Counted from the stretch's first letter, positions 1 through 5,366 are shown. The stretch is DNA of 5,366 bases from Campylobacteraceae bacterium (GCA_026986085.1 JALSPE010000010.1:1-5366), one strand, 5' to 3'. Notes: generated by a model not told the origin, from the sequence alone. Program-made: numbers and translations.

Positions 1-1241
1 AGAACCCAATAGAAGCAAAAGCTATTATGAATCAAGTTCTACTAGCTGCAAAGGGTAGAGAAGCAGCTAAAAGAGCTAAAGATTTGGTAAAAAGAAAAGA
101 CTCTATGAGTGTTGGGACTTTGCCTGGAAAACTTGCTGATTGTCAAAGCAAAGACCCTTCAATTAGTGAATTATATCTTGTGGAAGGGGATTCTGCAGGT
201 GGTTCTGCAAAACAAGGAAGAGATAGGGTTTTTCAAGCAATATTGCCATTAAAGGGTAAAATATTAAATGTTGAAAAAGCAAGATTAGATAAAATTCTTC
301 GCTCCGATGAGATTAAAAATATGATTACTGCACTTGGATGTGGAATTGGTGATGAATTTAACGAAGATAAGTTAAGATATCATAAAATTATCATAATGAC
401 AGATGCAGATGTAGATGGTAGCCATATTCAAACTCTGCTAATGACATTCTTTTTTAGATTTTTACGCCCTATTGTTGAAAATAACTACCTATACATTGCT
501 CAACCACCACTATACAGATACAGCAAAGGTAAAAATGAGACTTATCTAAAAGATGATAAAGCCCTAAAAGAGTTCTTAATAGAAAAAGGGATAGAGACTA
601 TAGATATTCAAACACTTGGAAAAGAGGATCTACTCTCTCTATTTAAATTGGTGGCATATTATCAATTAACTCTAAATGAGCTAGATAAACGATTTGCAAT
701 GGCAGAAGTTTTAAGATATATAATAGAAAACCCAGATATTACAGGAAAAGAAAATGTCGAATTGGCAAAAGATTTAGAGAAGTTTATTACCGATTTAGGC
801 TATAATATTTTAAACAAATATATAGATGAAGAGAAAATTCACTACTATGTTCAAACAAATGAAGGCTTAGAAGAGCTTATAATTGACGATAATCTATTTA
901 CAAGCCCACACTACAATGAAGCAGTCTATATATATCAAAAAATAAAAGATTATAAAAATGAAGAGCTAGAACAAAGAGACCTGCTTGAAGATTTAGTTAA
1001 GATCGAAGAGACAGCAAAAAAAGGTGCTAACATTCAACGCTACAAAGGTCTAGGAGAGATGAATCCAGAGCAACTTTGGGAGACCACAATGGATCCGACA
1101 AACAGAAGACTTCTTCGTGTTCAAATAGAGGATTTTGATACTGCAAGTGAAGCATTTACACTATTTATGGGAGACGAAGTAGAACCTCGTCGTGCATATA
1201 TAGAGACTCATGCAAAAGATGTAAAACATCTTGATGTATAA
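1..1241 (+). CDS. gyrB: DNA gyrase subunit B, C-terminal part (5' end outside the window)
   Basis: GyrB is the ATPase subunit of the type II topoisomerase that introduces negative supercoils; it works as A2B2 with GyrA. The reading frame is open from base 3, before the first ATG at 27, with residues NPIEAKAI, so the gene begins upstream and about 413 residues are visible. Seen: the TOPRIM glutamate in EGDSAGGS (from 183), PLKGKILNVEKAR, the metal-binding DxD in TDADVDGSH (Asp codon at 402) and the C-terminal QRYKGLGEMN (1035-1064) followed by LWETTMDP. About 210 residues separate the DxD and QRYKGLG motifs, far more than in the short Bacillus-type GyrB, so the Gram-negative-type insertion is present and the full protein should be roughly 770 residues. 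The Asp and Lys equivalent to E. coli D426 and K447, the quinolone-resistance positions, are both present. It ends at TAA 54 bases before queF. Identification is secure; ParE is less likely given the insertion. Confidence 0.97.
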   Translation, partial: NPIEAKAIMNQVLLAAKGREAAKRAKDLVKRKDSMSVGTLPGKLADCQSKDPSISELYLVEGDSAGGSAKQGRDRVFQAILPLKGKILNVEKARLDKILRSDEIKNMITALGCGIGDEFNEDKLRYHKIIIMTDADVDGSHIQTLLMTFFFRFLRPIVENNYLYIAQPPLYRYSKGKNETYLKDDKALKEFLIEKGIETIDIQTLGKEDLLSLFKLVAYYQLTLNELDKRFAMAEVLRYIIENPDITGKENVELAKDLEKFITDLGYNILNKYIDEEKIHYYVQTNEGLEELIIDDNLFTSPHYNEAVYIYQKIKDYKNEELEQRDLLEDLVKIEETAKKGANIQRYKGLGEMNPEQLWETTMDPTNRRLLRVQIEDFDTASEAFTLFMGDEVEPRRAYIETHAKDVKHLDV

Positions 1242-1295
1242 ATAGAGTGTTAAGATTGTGGTGTGGTTTATAAATTAGATAAAGGATTTAGGTAG

Positions 1296-1688
1296 ATGCA
1301 AAGTAGTGAAATAAAGTATGGTGAAAAAGAGATATTAGGGTTTGATATAAATTCAGATGAAAACTTTTGGCCAAACGAGAATAAAAAAAATTATATAATA
1401 GATATAGAGTTGCCTGAATTTATGTGCAAATGCCCAAGAAGTGGCTATCCAGATTTTGCTACAATAAAACTCTCTTACACTCCAAACGAAAAAGTAATAG
1501 AGTTGAAAGCACTAAAACTATATATCAACAGCTTTATGAATAGGTATATAAGCCACGAAAATAGTGCAAATGAGATATTTGATACCCTGTATAAAAATCT
1601 TCAACCAAAGTGGCTTAAAATAGTTGCTGATTTTAATCCTAGAGGAAATGTGCACACGATTATTACTATAGATAGTAATAAGATGTAA
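1296..1688 (+). CDS. queF: NADPH-dependent 7-cyano-7-deazaguanine reductase (preQ0 reductase), short type I form
   Basis: QueF reduces the nitrile of preQ0 to the aminomethyl group of preQ1, using two NADPH, in cytoplasmic synthesis of the tRNA nucleoside queuosine. The 130-residue product has the single-domain (type I, tunnelling-fold) layout. Cys46 and Asp53 in CPRSGYPDF match the nucleophile and proton donor by their 7-residue spacing. The QueF signature ELKALKLY lies at 69-76, His87-Glu88 in YISHE matches the substrate-binding pair, and FNPRGN at 113-118 is also typical. Overall it resembles the Campylobacter form, which is shorter at the C terminus than the Bacillus enzyme. The ATG at 1296 is the first possible start, because the codon before it is TAG. 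AAAGGA at 1281-1286 is a fair ribosome binding site, 9 bases upstream. No convincing promoter was seen in the 54-base gap after gyrB, so co-transcription with gyrB is inferred. The stop codon sits inside a hairpin (1678-1708). Confidence 0.95.
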   Translation: MQSSEIKYGEKEILGFDINSDENFWPNENKKNYIIDIELPEFMCKCPRSGYPDFATIKLSYTPNEKVIELKALKLYINSFMNRYISHENSANEIFDTLYKNLQPKWLKIVADFNPRGNVHTIITIDSNKM

Positions 1689-1708
1689 TTAGGCAAATTA
1701 CATCTTAT
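1678..1708 (+). terminator. Perfect hairpin over the queF stop codon, possible terminator
   Basis: Bases 1678-1690 and 1696-1708 are exact reverse complements (13 bp), with the 5-base loop AGGCA. The left arm contains the queF stop codon TAA at 1686-1688. The stem has only two G-C pairs, and the bases after it (TATCTGCTAAAA) are not a clear U tract, so it is not a textbook intrinsic terminator. It could end or stabilise the queF transcript. The perfect pairing is seen; the role is inferred. Confidence 0.45.
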
Positions 1709-1847
1709 CTGCTAAAAATATTATTACCTTACCAACTATTACTCTTAAAATTTGGATATATTATCTTATATACTAATAATTTAAAAATCTAATTTTATTA
1801 CTTTTTATATCAAATAGTTAAAAAAATATAAAAATATGACATATATA

Positions 1848-1877
1848 TTGATTTTACCACTATAATATTGATATAAT
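1848..1877 (+). promoter_or_regulatory. Probable sigma-70 promoter of the DUF2853 gene
   Basis: TATAAT at 1872-1877 is preceded by TTGATT at 1848-1853 with an 18-base spacer, which fits a housekeeping promoter. A second TATAAT lies at 1861-1866, 11 bases upstream, and could be an alternative -10. Transcription would start near 1884, giving a leader of about 24 bases that carries the strong ribosome binding site AAGGAG (1897-1902). The rest of the gap between queF and this gene (1709-1847) is very AT-rich, and I see no gene in it. Confidence 0.6.
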
Positions 1878-1907
1878 AGCATTAGTTTAAAATTCCAAGG
1901 AGAAATT

Positions 1908-2249
1908 ATGAGTAAACTAGATGATAAAATTGCTTTATATCAAGCAGAGAATAAAAAACTTAGCTTAGGTATGAGTGATGAATATATTGCTAATATTGCA
2001 AAATCTTTAGGACCTGCAATTTATAGAGCAGATACAGAGATTGTAGCTTGTGGAGACAAAAGTGAACTAGATAGAATTAGAAACAACTATCTTAAAAAGA
2101 AATTGGGCTTAGAGCAAACTAACAACTCTTTAGATGAAATGATTCAAAGAGTTTGTCAAAAACTTGGTTCATCAAATAGAAAGAAGTATAGAGCTCTATT
2201 TTATGGTCTTTTAGCAAAAGAGGCTGGTAAAGAGTCAATTTACGCATAG
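1908..2249 (+). CDS. DUF2853 family protein, function unknown
   Basis: The 113-residue protein matches the conserved pattern of the uncharacterised DUF2853 family as I remember it: GPAIYRAD at 35-42, NNYLKKKLGL at 59-68 and SNRKKYRALFYGLL at 89-102, ending KESIY. The family's usual length is about 100-115 residues, so this copy is complete. There is no signal peptide or membrane segment. The protein is charged, Lys-rich and probably mostly helical and cytoplasmic. Two cysteines are present (48 and 83), with no metal-binding pattern. The start at 1908 is supported by AAGGAG 5 bases upstream. It has its own promoter and no obvious operon partner, although the 56-base gap to aroK shows no strong terminator, so read-through into aroK is possible. 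No biochemical role can be given from the sequence. Confidence 0.85.
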   Translation: MSKLDDKIALYQAENKKLSLGMSDEYIANIAKSLGPAIYRADTEIVACGDKSELDRIRNNYLKKKLGLEQTNNSLDEMIQRVCQKLGSSNRKKYRALFYGLLAKEAGKESIYA

Positions 2250-2270
2250 TAAATATATTAGTTTTTTAAG

Positions 2271-2307
2271 ATATAATTACCTTAAAAATTTCTTGAGGTA
2301 ATTATAT
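2271..2307 (+). repeat. Perfect 12-bp inverted repeat across the aroK promoter and start codon
   Basis: Bases 2271-2282 (ATATAATTACCT) and 2296-2307 (AGGTAATTATAT) are exact reverse complements, with a 13-base spacer. The left arm contains the -10 box of the aroK promoter. The right arm contains most of the ribosome binding site (GAGG, 2295-2298) and the first two bases of the ATG at 2306. In RNA that starts upstream, for example by read-through from the DUF2853 gene, the arms could pair and hide the start site. RNA that starts from the local promoter would lack the left arm. It could equally be a dyad operator in DNA. The dyad is seen; any regulatory role is inference. Confidence 0.5.
2272..2277 (+). 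promoter_or_regulatory. Probable -10 element of the aroK promoter
   Basis: TATAAT at 2272-2277 follows a T-rich stretch (GTTTTTT, 2261-2267) and has no recognisable -35, the pattern known for housekeeping promoters in Campylobacter and relatives. Transcription would begin near 2284, leaving a leader of about 22 bases that contains TTGAGG at 2293-2298, 7 bases before the ATG. Confidence 0.55.
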
Positions 2308-2821
2308 GAAAGATAATATTTTACTGATTGGTTTTATGGGTGTAGGCAAAGGATCTATTGCTAGAGCTTTTGCTAAAGAGTATGGCATCTATAATATTGA
2401 TACCGATGATTTAATTGAGTCAAAAGAGAATAAAACTATTATTAAACTCTTTGAAAAGTTTGGAGAAAGCTACTTTAGAGAAAAAGAGCAAGAGACAGCT
2501 AACTGGCTAGAGAACAGTGTTAAAAAAACTCTAATTAGCTGTGGTGGAGGTTTCTATAAAGTCAATAATATCAATAAAATAGGCAAAATTATACTTTTAG
2601 ATGCATCTTTTGAGTGGATATACAATAGATTAAAAAATGCAAAGAATGCAGAAGCAAAACTTGCAAAAAGACCTCTATTTAAAGATTTAAAAAGAGCAAA
2701 AGAGCTATATAAAGAGCGCAAAAAAGCCTATAAAGAGGTAGCAGATTTTATAATTAAAGTAGAAGATAAAAAAGATAAAGAGATTATAAAAGAGTTGGCA
2801 AAAATTGCTAAAGTAAAATAA
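2306..2821 (+). CDS. aroK: Shikimate kinase
   Basis: Shikimate kinase phosphorylates shikimate at the 3-hydroxyl using ATP, a late step towards chorismate and the aromatic amino acids, in the cytoplasm. At 171 residues it has the normal size. Seen: the P-loop GFMGVGKGS at 9-17; Asp32 and Asp34 in DTDD, for Mg2+ and shikimate; Arg58 in the FREKE stretch, which binds shikimate; the GGG loop at 80-82; the lid arginine Arg122 in KRPLF; and a C-terminal YKERKKAY segment carrying the conserved substrate arginine. The residue after the P-loop lysine is Gly instead of the usual Ser/Thr (GKGS, compared with GKST in E. coli), a variant I associate with some Campylobacterota. All other expected residues are there, so the enzyme is probably active. 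TTGAGG 7 bases upstream supports the start. The C-terminal tail is Lys-rich. Confidence 0.94.
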   Translation: MKDNILLIGFMGVGKGSIARAFAKEYGIYNIDTDDLIESKENKTIIKLFEKFGESYFREKEQETANWLENSVKKTLISCGGGFYKVNNINKIGKIILLDASFEWIYNRLKNAKNAEAKLAKRPLFKDLKRAKELYKERKKAYKEVADFIIKVEDKKDKEIIKELAKIAKVK

Positions 2822-2864
2822 AACTTTAGTTTTTACTTCATATGCTAAGTCACTATTAAAAACT
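2811..2864 (+). terminator. Weak hairpins at the aroK 3' end, possible terminator
   Basis: Two mutually exclusive 8-bp perfect stems occur here: 2811-2818 with 2831-2838 (AAGTAAAA/TTTTACTT, loop over the stop codon) and 2828-2835 with 2857-2864 (AGTTTTTA/TAAAAACT). Both are almost pure A-T and neither has a clean U tract, so termination here is only a suggestion from position and pairing. Confidence 0.25.
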
Positions 2865-2888
2865 AATTTCAAACAATACGGATACACT

Positions 2889-2949
2889 AATTTATTCGCG
2901 TCTATTGAGCTTATTGCTTGAGTTTAAACTTTTTTACCTCGAATAAATT
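2889..2949. repeat. Perfect 10-bp inverted repeat enclosing a 41-base spacer, unassigned
   Basis: AATTTATTCG (2889-2898) and CGAATAAATT (2940-2949) are exact reverse complements. The spacer contains a smaller imperfect stem (around 2905-2921), the 10-base palindrome AGTTTAAACT (2921-2930) and then a T run to 2935. It lies between the convergent ends of aroK and the minus-strand small gene, where a two-way terminator or a small structured RNA would be plausible. I recognise no known RNA family. No reading frame in 2822-3058 looks like a gene. Confidence 0.35.
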
Positions 2950-3009
2950 CTAGGAACCAAAAAAAGAGCAATAAACTTTACTTTAAAACTTATCTTACTC
3001 TCCACAAGT

Positions 3010-3051
3010 TTACATATACCTAAAGATTAACTCTTTAAATAAGATATGTAA
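3010..3051 (-). repeat. Two-tier hairpin just past the end of the minus-strand small gene
   Basis: TTACATAT (3010-3017) pairs with ATATGTAA (3044-3051). Inside it, TAAAGA (3021-3026) pairs with TCTTTA (3032-3037) around a 5-base loop, with an internal loop between the two stems. It lies 8 bases beyond the stop codon of the minus-strand gene at 3059, so a 3' end structure for that transcript is plausible. No T run follows directly on the minus strand; the nearest is seven T's opposite 2959-2965. Confidence 0.3.
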
Positions 3052-3058
3052 TTCTAAA

Positions 3059-3262
3059 TTACACATAATTATCTCTAATATATTTTAAAAGCTCTACAAT
3101 CAGTATCAAAATAAGAAGTGCAAGTATCGATACAATAATATATCTGCTCATATATCTATGAAGGTGGTAACTATTGTGTGATACATCTCTAACAAAGAGT
3201 ATCCATACCAATATAAATCCAATAACTACAAAATTTATTATAGTGCCTATACTTATTTTCAC
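3059..3262 (-). CDS. Small two-helix membrane protein, hypothetical
   Basis: This 67-residue product is not recognised. It begins at a GTG on the minus strand (complement of 3260-3262); the codon before it is TAG, so no longer form exists. AGAGG (complement of 3270-3274) lies 7 bases upstream, a good ribosome binding site that argues for a real gene. Two hydrophobic helices are evident: residues about 6-24 (starting GTIINFVV) and about 40-60 (starting YIIVSILA). The 15-residue linker between them is rich in His and Arg (RDVSHNSYHLHRYMSR) and the tail is charged (KYIRDN). This fits an inner-membrane hairpin protein. It runs divergently from ispA with 83 bases between them and convergently to aroK. 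The function is unknown; the hydrophobic composition could also arise by chance in AT-rich DNA, so confidence is moderate. Confidence 0.6.
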   Translation of the reverse strand: MKISIGTIINFVVIGFILVWILFVRDVSHNSYHLHRYMSRYIIVSILALLILILIVELLKYIRDNYV

Positions 3263-3287
3263 CTATTAACCTCTAAATTGACAATTA

Positions 3288-3293
3288 TTTATA
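3288..3293 (-). promoter_or_regulatory. Possible -10 element for the small membrane gene
   Basis: On the minus strand, TATAAA (complement of 3288-3293) lies 13 bases before the AGAGG ribosome binding site and 25 bases before the GTG start. No good -35 is visible. It would share the 83-base divergent region with the ispA promoter. Confidence 0.3.
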
Positions 3294-3302
3294 GCTATTT
3301 TA

Positions 3303-3358
3303 CAAAATTTTGATATAATTTTGCATTAATTTAACAAGAGGATTTATGCAAAATTTTG
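3303..3358. repeat. Palindrome CAAAATTTTG present twice around the ispA start
   Basis: The perfect 10-base palindrome CAAAATTTTG occurs at 3303-3312, just upstream of the -10 box, and at 3349-3358, directly after the ispA start codon. Both copies are followed by A, and the starts are 46 bases apart. The first also forms a 7-bp stem, 3303-3309 with 3317-3323. The copies could be paired operator half-sites, but short A/T palindromes are common in such DNA. Confidence 0.25.
3314..3319 (+). promoter_or_regulatory. Probable -10 element of the ispA-tkt promoter
   Basis: TATAAT at 3314-3319, in the context TTGATATAATTTTGC, should drive ispA and tkt from about 3326. A perfect TTGACA at 3278-3283 is 30 bases upstream, too far to pair with it. 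That box could instead pair with the poorer TACAAA at 3301-3306 at a 17-base spacing, giving a second, weaker promoter. The leader carries AAGAGGA (3336-3342) before the ATG at 3346. Confidence 0.55.
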
Positions 3359-4212
3359 AAGAGTTTCTAAAGAGCAACACCCCTAGTGTAAATAGTTTTC
3401 ATCCTCACTACAATAAAGCTTTAGAGTATATTGTAAATAGTAATGGAAAGAGATTTAGACCAAAGTTGCTTCTTTCTATAGTAGAGGCTTATGAGCCACT
3501 TTTGGTAGAGTCTAGCTATAAAGTCGCACTTGCTATTGAGCTTTTTCATACATACTCTTTAATACATGATGATTTACCTTGTATGGATAACTCTAATTTA
3601 AGAAGAGGTAAAGAGACTCTACATATTCTATATGACGAAGCAACTGCAACATTAATTGGAGATGCTCTAAATACATACGCTTTTGAACTTATATCCACTT
3701 CTGCTTTTAGAGCAGATATATTAATAGAGTTGGTTAAAATTTTATCTACAAATGGTGGTTTAAGTGGTATGGTTTTAGGTCAAGCTGTCGATTTGGAATT
3801 TGAAAATATACCACTAAAACTAGAACAAATTGAGACTCTACACAGAGATAAAACTGCAAAACTAATTGCTGCATCGTTAGAGATGGGTGCAGTTATAGTT
3901 GGGTTAGATTTTAAAACAAGAGAGACTCTTTACAATTTTGGCTTAGATTTAGGGCTTCTCTTTCAGGTTCAAGATGATATTATAGATGTTACTAAAAGTA
4001 GCAAAGAAGTTGGCAAACCAACAGGAAATGATGTAGAAAAAAATAGTTTTATCAATATTTTAGGCTTGGATAACTCTATTGAGTATGCCAATAAATTAGC
4101 AAAAAAATTAAATAGTGATTTTTCTAAATTTGATAATAAGTTGCAAACTGCACTTAAACCAATTTTAGATACATATCTATATAGACATAAAAATCAAAAA
4201 GGGAAAATATGA
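3346..4212 (+). CDS. ispA: Polyprenyl synthetase, farnesyl diphosphate synthase type
   Basis: This cytoplasmic enzyme condenses isopentenyl diphosphate with dimethylallyl and then geranyl diphosphate to make farnesyl diphosphate, the precursor of undecaprenyl carriers and quinone side chains. Its 288 residues are normal for IspA. Seen: GKRFRPK at 34-40 for substrate binding; the first Asp-rich motif DDLPCMD at 75-81, with the two-residue insertion of bacterial (type II) enzymes; LRRG at 85-88; HRDKT at 166-170; and the second Asp-rich motif QDDIID at 209-214. Tyr70 and Ser71, at -5 and -4 before the first motif, match E. coli IspA (HAYSLIHDD) and favour a C15 product. Geranylgeranyl diphosphate synthase is the alternative, as such enzymes differ only slightly here. 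AAGAGGA close upstream supports the start. The TGA stop overlaps the tkt ATG, so the two genes are expected to be translationally coupled. Confidence 0.93.
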   Translation: MQNFEEFLKSNTPSVNSFHPHYNKALEYIVNSNGKRFRPKLLLSIVEAYEPLLVESSYKVALAIELFHTYSLIHDDLPCMDNSNLRRGKETLHILYDEATATLIGDALNTYAFELISTSAFRADILIELVKILSTNGGLSGMVLGQAVDLEFENIPLKLEQIETLHRDKTAKLIAASLEMGAVIVGLDFKTRETLYNFGLDLGLLFQVQDDIIDVTKSSKEVGKPTGNDVEKNSFINILGLDNSIEYANKLAKKLNSDFSKFDNKLQTALKPILDTYLYRHKNQKGKI

Positions 4213-5366
4213 ATAAAGAGTTACTAAAAAAAGAGGCTAACACAATTAGATTTTTAAGTGCTGATATGATTCAAAAAGCAAACAGTGGACACCCAGGAGC
4301 TCCTATGGGTTTAGCTGATATTGCAGTAGTTTTAAGCAGACACTTAAACCATAACCCAAAAAACCCAAACTGGATAAATAGAGATAGATTAGTATTCTCT
4401 GGTGGACATGCATCAGCACTTATCTACTCTCTTTTGTATCTTTGGGGTTACGGCTTAGAGATAGAAGATTTAAAAGAGTTTCGTCAATTAGACTCTAAAA
4501 CTCCAGGACACCCTGAATTTGGACACACAAAAGGCATAGAGATAACTACTGGACCACTAGGTCAAGGGGTTGCAAATGCAGTTGGCTTTGCAATGGCAAA
4601 AGAGTTTACAGCAAATAAGGTAAATAGCGAAACTTGCAAAATTATTGACCATAAAGTTTACTGCTTTTGTGGGGATGGTGACTTGCAAGAGGGAATAAGT
4701 TATGAAGCCTGTTCGCTTGCTGGGCGCTTAAAGCTTAAAGATTTAGTATTAATTTATGATAGTAACCACATTACAATAGAAGGCGATACAGATATCGCAT
4801 GGAGTGAAGATGTAGCAAAGCGTTTTGAAGCTCAAGATTGGGATATCATTAAGATAAACGGGCACTGCTATGAAGAGATTGATAAAGCATTTACAAAGGT
4901 AAAAGAGGCAACTAAACCTACAATAATTATTGCAAATACTATTATTGGCAAAGGGGCTATGGAGTTAGAAGGAAGTGCCAAAACTCACGGCTCTCCACTA
5001 GGAGCCGATATAATAAAAGCAGCAAAAGAGAAAGAGGGCTACCCAACTGAGCCATTTAGCATAGATAAAGAGGCGCTAAATAGCTTTAGAGAAGCTATAA
5101 AAACAGGAGAAGAGAGAGAAAAAGAGTGGAACCACCTAATTAAACAAGCACCTCTTCCAGAACAAGAGGAGGCACTAAAGCTTTTGCTAAACCCCAACTT
5201 TTCTAAAATAGAGTGGCCAAATTTCAGTGAAAGTAGCGAAATGGCAACAAGAGACAGTAACGGCATAATTTTAAATGCAATAGCAAAAGCAACTCCTAGC
5301 TTTTTGGGTGGAAGTGCCGATTTAGCGCCATCTAACAAAACAGAGCTTAAAGATATGGGCGATTTC
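4209..5366 (+). CDS. tkt: Transketolase, N-terminal part (3' end outside the window)
   Basis: Transketolase moves two-carbon ketol units between sugar phosphates with thiamine diphosphate and a divalent metal, in the non-oxidative pentose phosphate pathway and in sugar regeneration of carbon-fixing bacteria. The frame runs open from 4209 to the last base, 386 of an expected 640 or so residues. Seen: SGHPGAPMG at 26-34, with active-site His27; GGHASAL at 65-71, with His67; GPLGQG at 115-120; the thiamine/metal motif beginning GDGDLQEG at 155-162 and ending at Asn186; His260 in KTHG; and, at the start of the pyrimidine-binding domain, ATRDSNG then GGSADLAPSN at 367-376. It starts inside ispA through an ATGA overlap, with AGGGA at 4200-4204 as a close ribosome binding site, so it is co-transcribed with and probably translationally coupled to ispA. 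DXS is excluded by the overall motif order and the transketolase-type GPLGQG/ADLAPSN motifs. Confidence 0.96.
   Translation, partial: MNKELLKKEANTIRFLSADMIQKANSGHPGAPMGLADIAVVLSRHLNHNPKNPNWINRDRLVFSGGHASALIYSLLYLWGYGLEIEDLKEFRQLDSKTPGHPEFGHTKGIEITTGPLGQGVANAVGFAMAKEFTANKVNSETCKIIDHKVYCFCGDGDLQEGISYEACSLAGRLKLKDLVLIYDSNHITIEGDTDIAWSEDVAKRFEAQDWDIIKINGHCYEEIDKAFTKVKEATKPTIIIANTIIGKGAMELEGSAKTHGSPLGADIIKAAKEKEGYPTEPFSIDKEALNSFREAIKTGEEREKEWNHLIKQAPLPEQEEALKLLLNPNFSKIEWPNFSESSEMATRDSNGIILNAIAKATPSFLGGSADLAPSNKTELKDMGDF

Noticed and set aside
27..29. ATG at 27 as the start of the gyrB frame
   Set aside because: The frame is open to base 3 with GyrB-like residues before the ATG, and the ATPase half of the protein is missing, so this is an internal Met of a gene cut by the window edge.
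1250..1274. Promoter for queF in the gyrB-queF gap (TTAAGA at 1250-1255 with TATAAA at 1269-1274)
   Set aside because: The spacer is only 13 bases and both boxes are imperfect, so co-transcription with gyrB is the simpler reading.
1536..1538. Met81 in QueF, where many QueF proteins have Arg (SFRN)
   Set aside because: The Campylobacter-type QueF, as I remember it, also has Met here (INTFM), so it is normal for the lineage and not a defect.
2705..2887. Minus-strand open frame of about 60 codons, Phe/Tyr-rich
   Set aside because: It mostly lies antisense to the Lys-rich 3' end of aroK, whose AAA/AAG/ATA codons read as Phe/Leu/Tyr on the other strand. There is no supporting context.
2822..3058. 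tRNA, CRISPR array or insertion-sequence remnant in the gap after aroK
   Set aside because: I could find no cloverleaf with a TTCGA-type arm, no regularly spaced direct repeats, and no transposase-like reading or terminal repeats with a target duplication.
5039..5338. Minus-strand open frame of about 99 codons
   Set aside because: It is wholly antisense to a well-conserved part of transketolase; its Ser/Leu-rich composition is what the tkt codons give in reverse.

Overview
The window looks like ordinary core chromosome from an AT-rich member of the Campylobacterota (former Epsilonproteobacteria). The case rests on the C. jejuni-like short QueF, the GyrB with a Gram-negative-type insertion, the AGA/TTA-rich codon use, and promoters that mostly show a good TATAAT with little or no -35. 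A relative of Sulfurimonas, Sulfurovum or Arcobacter is possible. The genus is inference and cannot be fixed from this sequence alone.

Layout. 1-1241 is the 3' half of gyrB (DNA gyrase subunit B), cut by the left edge. After 54 bases comes queF (1296-1688, queuosine biosynthesis), whose stop codon lies inside a perfect 13-bp hairpin. A 219-base AT-rich gap with a clear promoter leads to a DUF2853 gene of unknown function (1908-2249). A short gap follows, carrying a perfect 12-bp inverted repeat that covers both the -10 box and the ribosome binding site/start codon of aroK (2306-2821, shikimate kinase). The 524 bases from aroK to ispA hold a probable small two-helix membrane protein gene on the minus strand (3059-3262, GTG start). 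They also hold several AT-rich inverted repeats with no assigned function. ispA (3346-4212, farnesyl diphosphate synthase type) overlaps tkt (from 4209, transketolase, cut by the right edge) by the 4 bases ATGA.

How the genes fit together. They are housekeeping functions from different pathways, arranged mainly as single genes with their own promoters: DNA topology (gyrB), tRNA modification (queF), aromatic amino-acid precursors (aroK), isoprenoids (ispA) and the non-oxidative pentose phosphate/Calvin-type sugar rearrangements (tkt). Only ispA-tkt, and possibly gyrB-queF, look co-transcribed. Transketolase makes erythrose 4-phosphate, which enters the shikimate pathway served by AroK, but the two genes are not in one operon here. 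I saw no mobile element, CRISPR array, tRNA or rRNA, and no convincing new system. The items most worth checking are the aroK start-site inverted repeat, the small membrane gene, and the structured non-coding stretch around 2889-2949.
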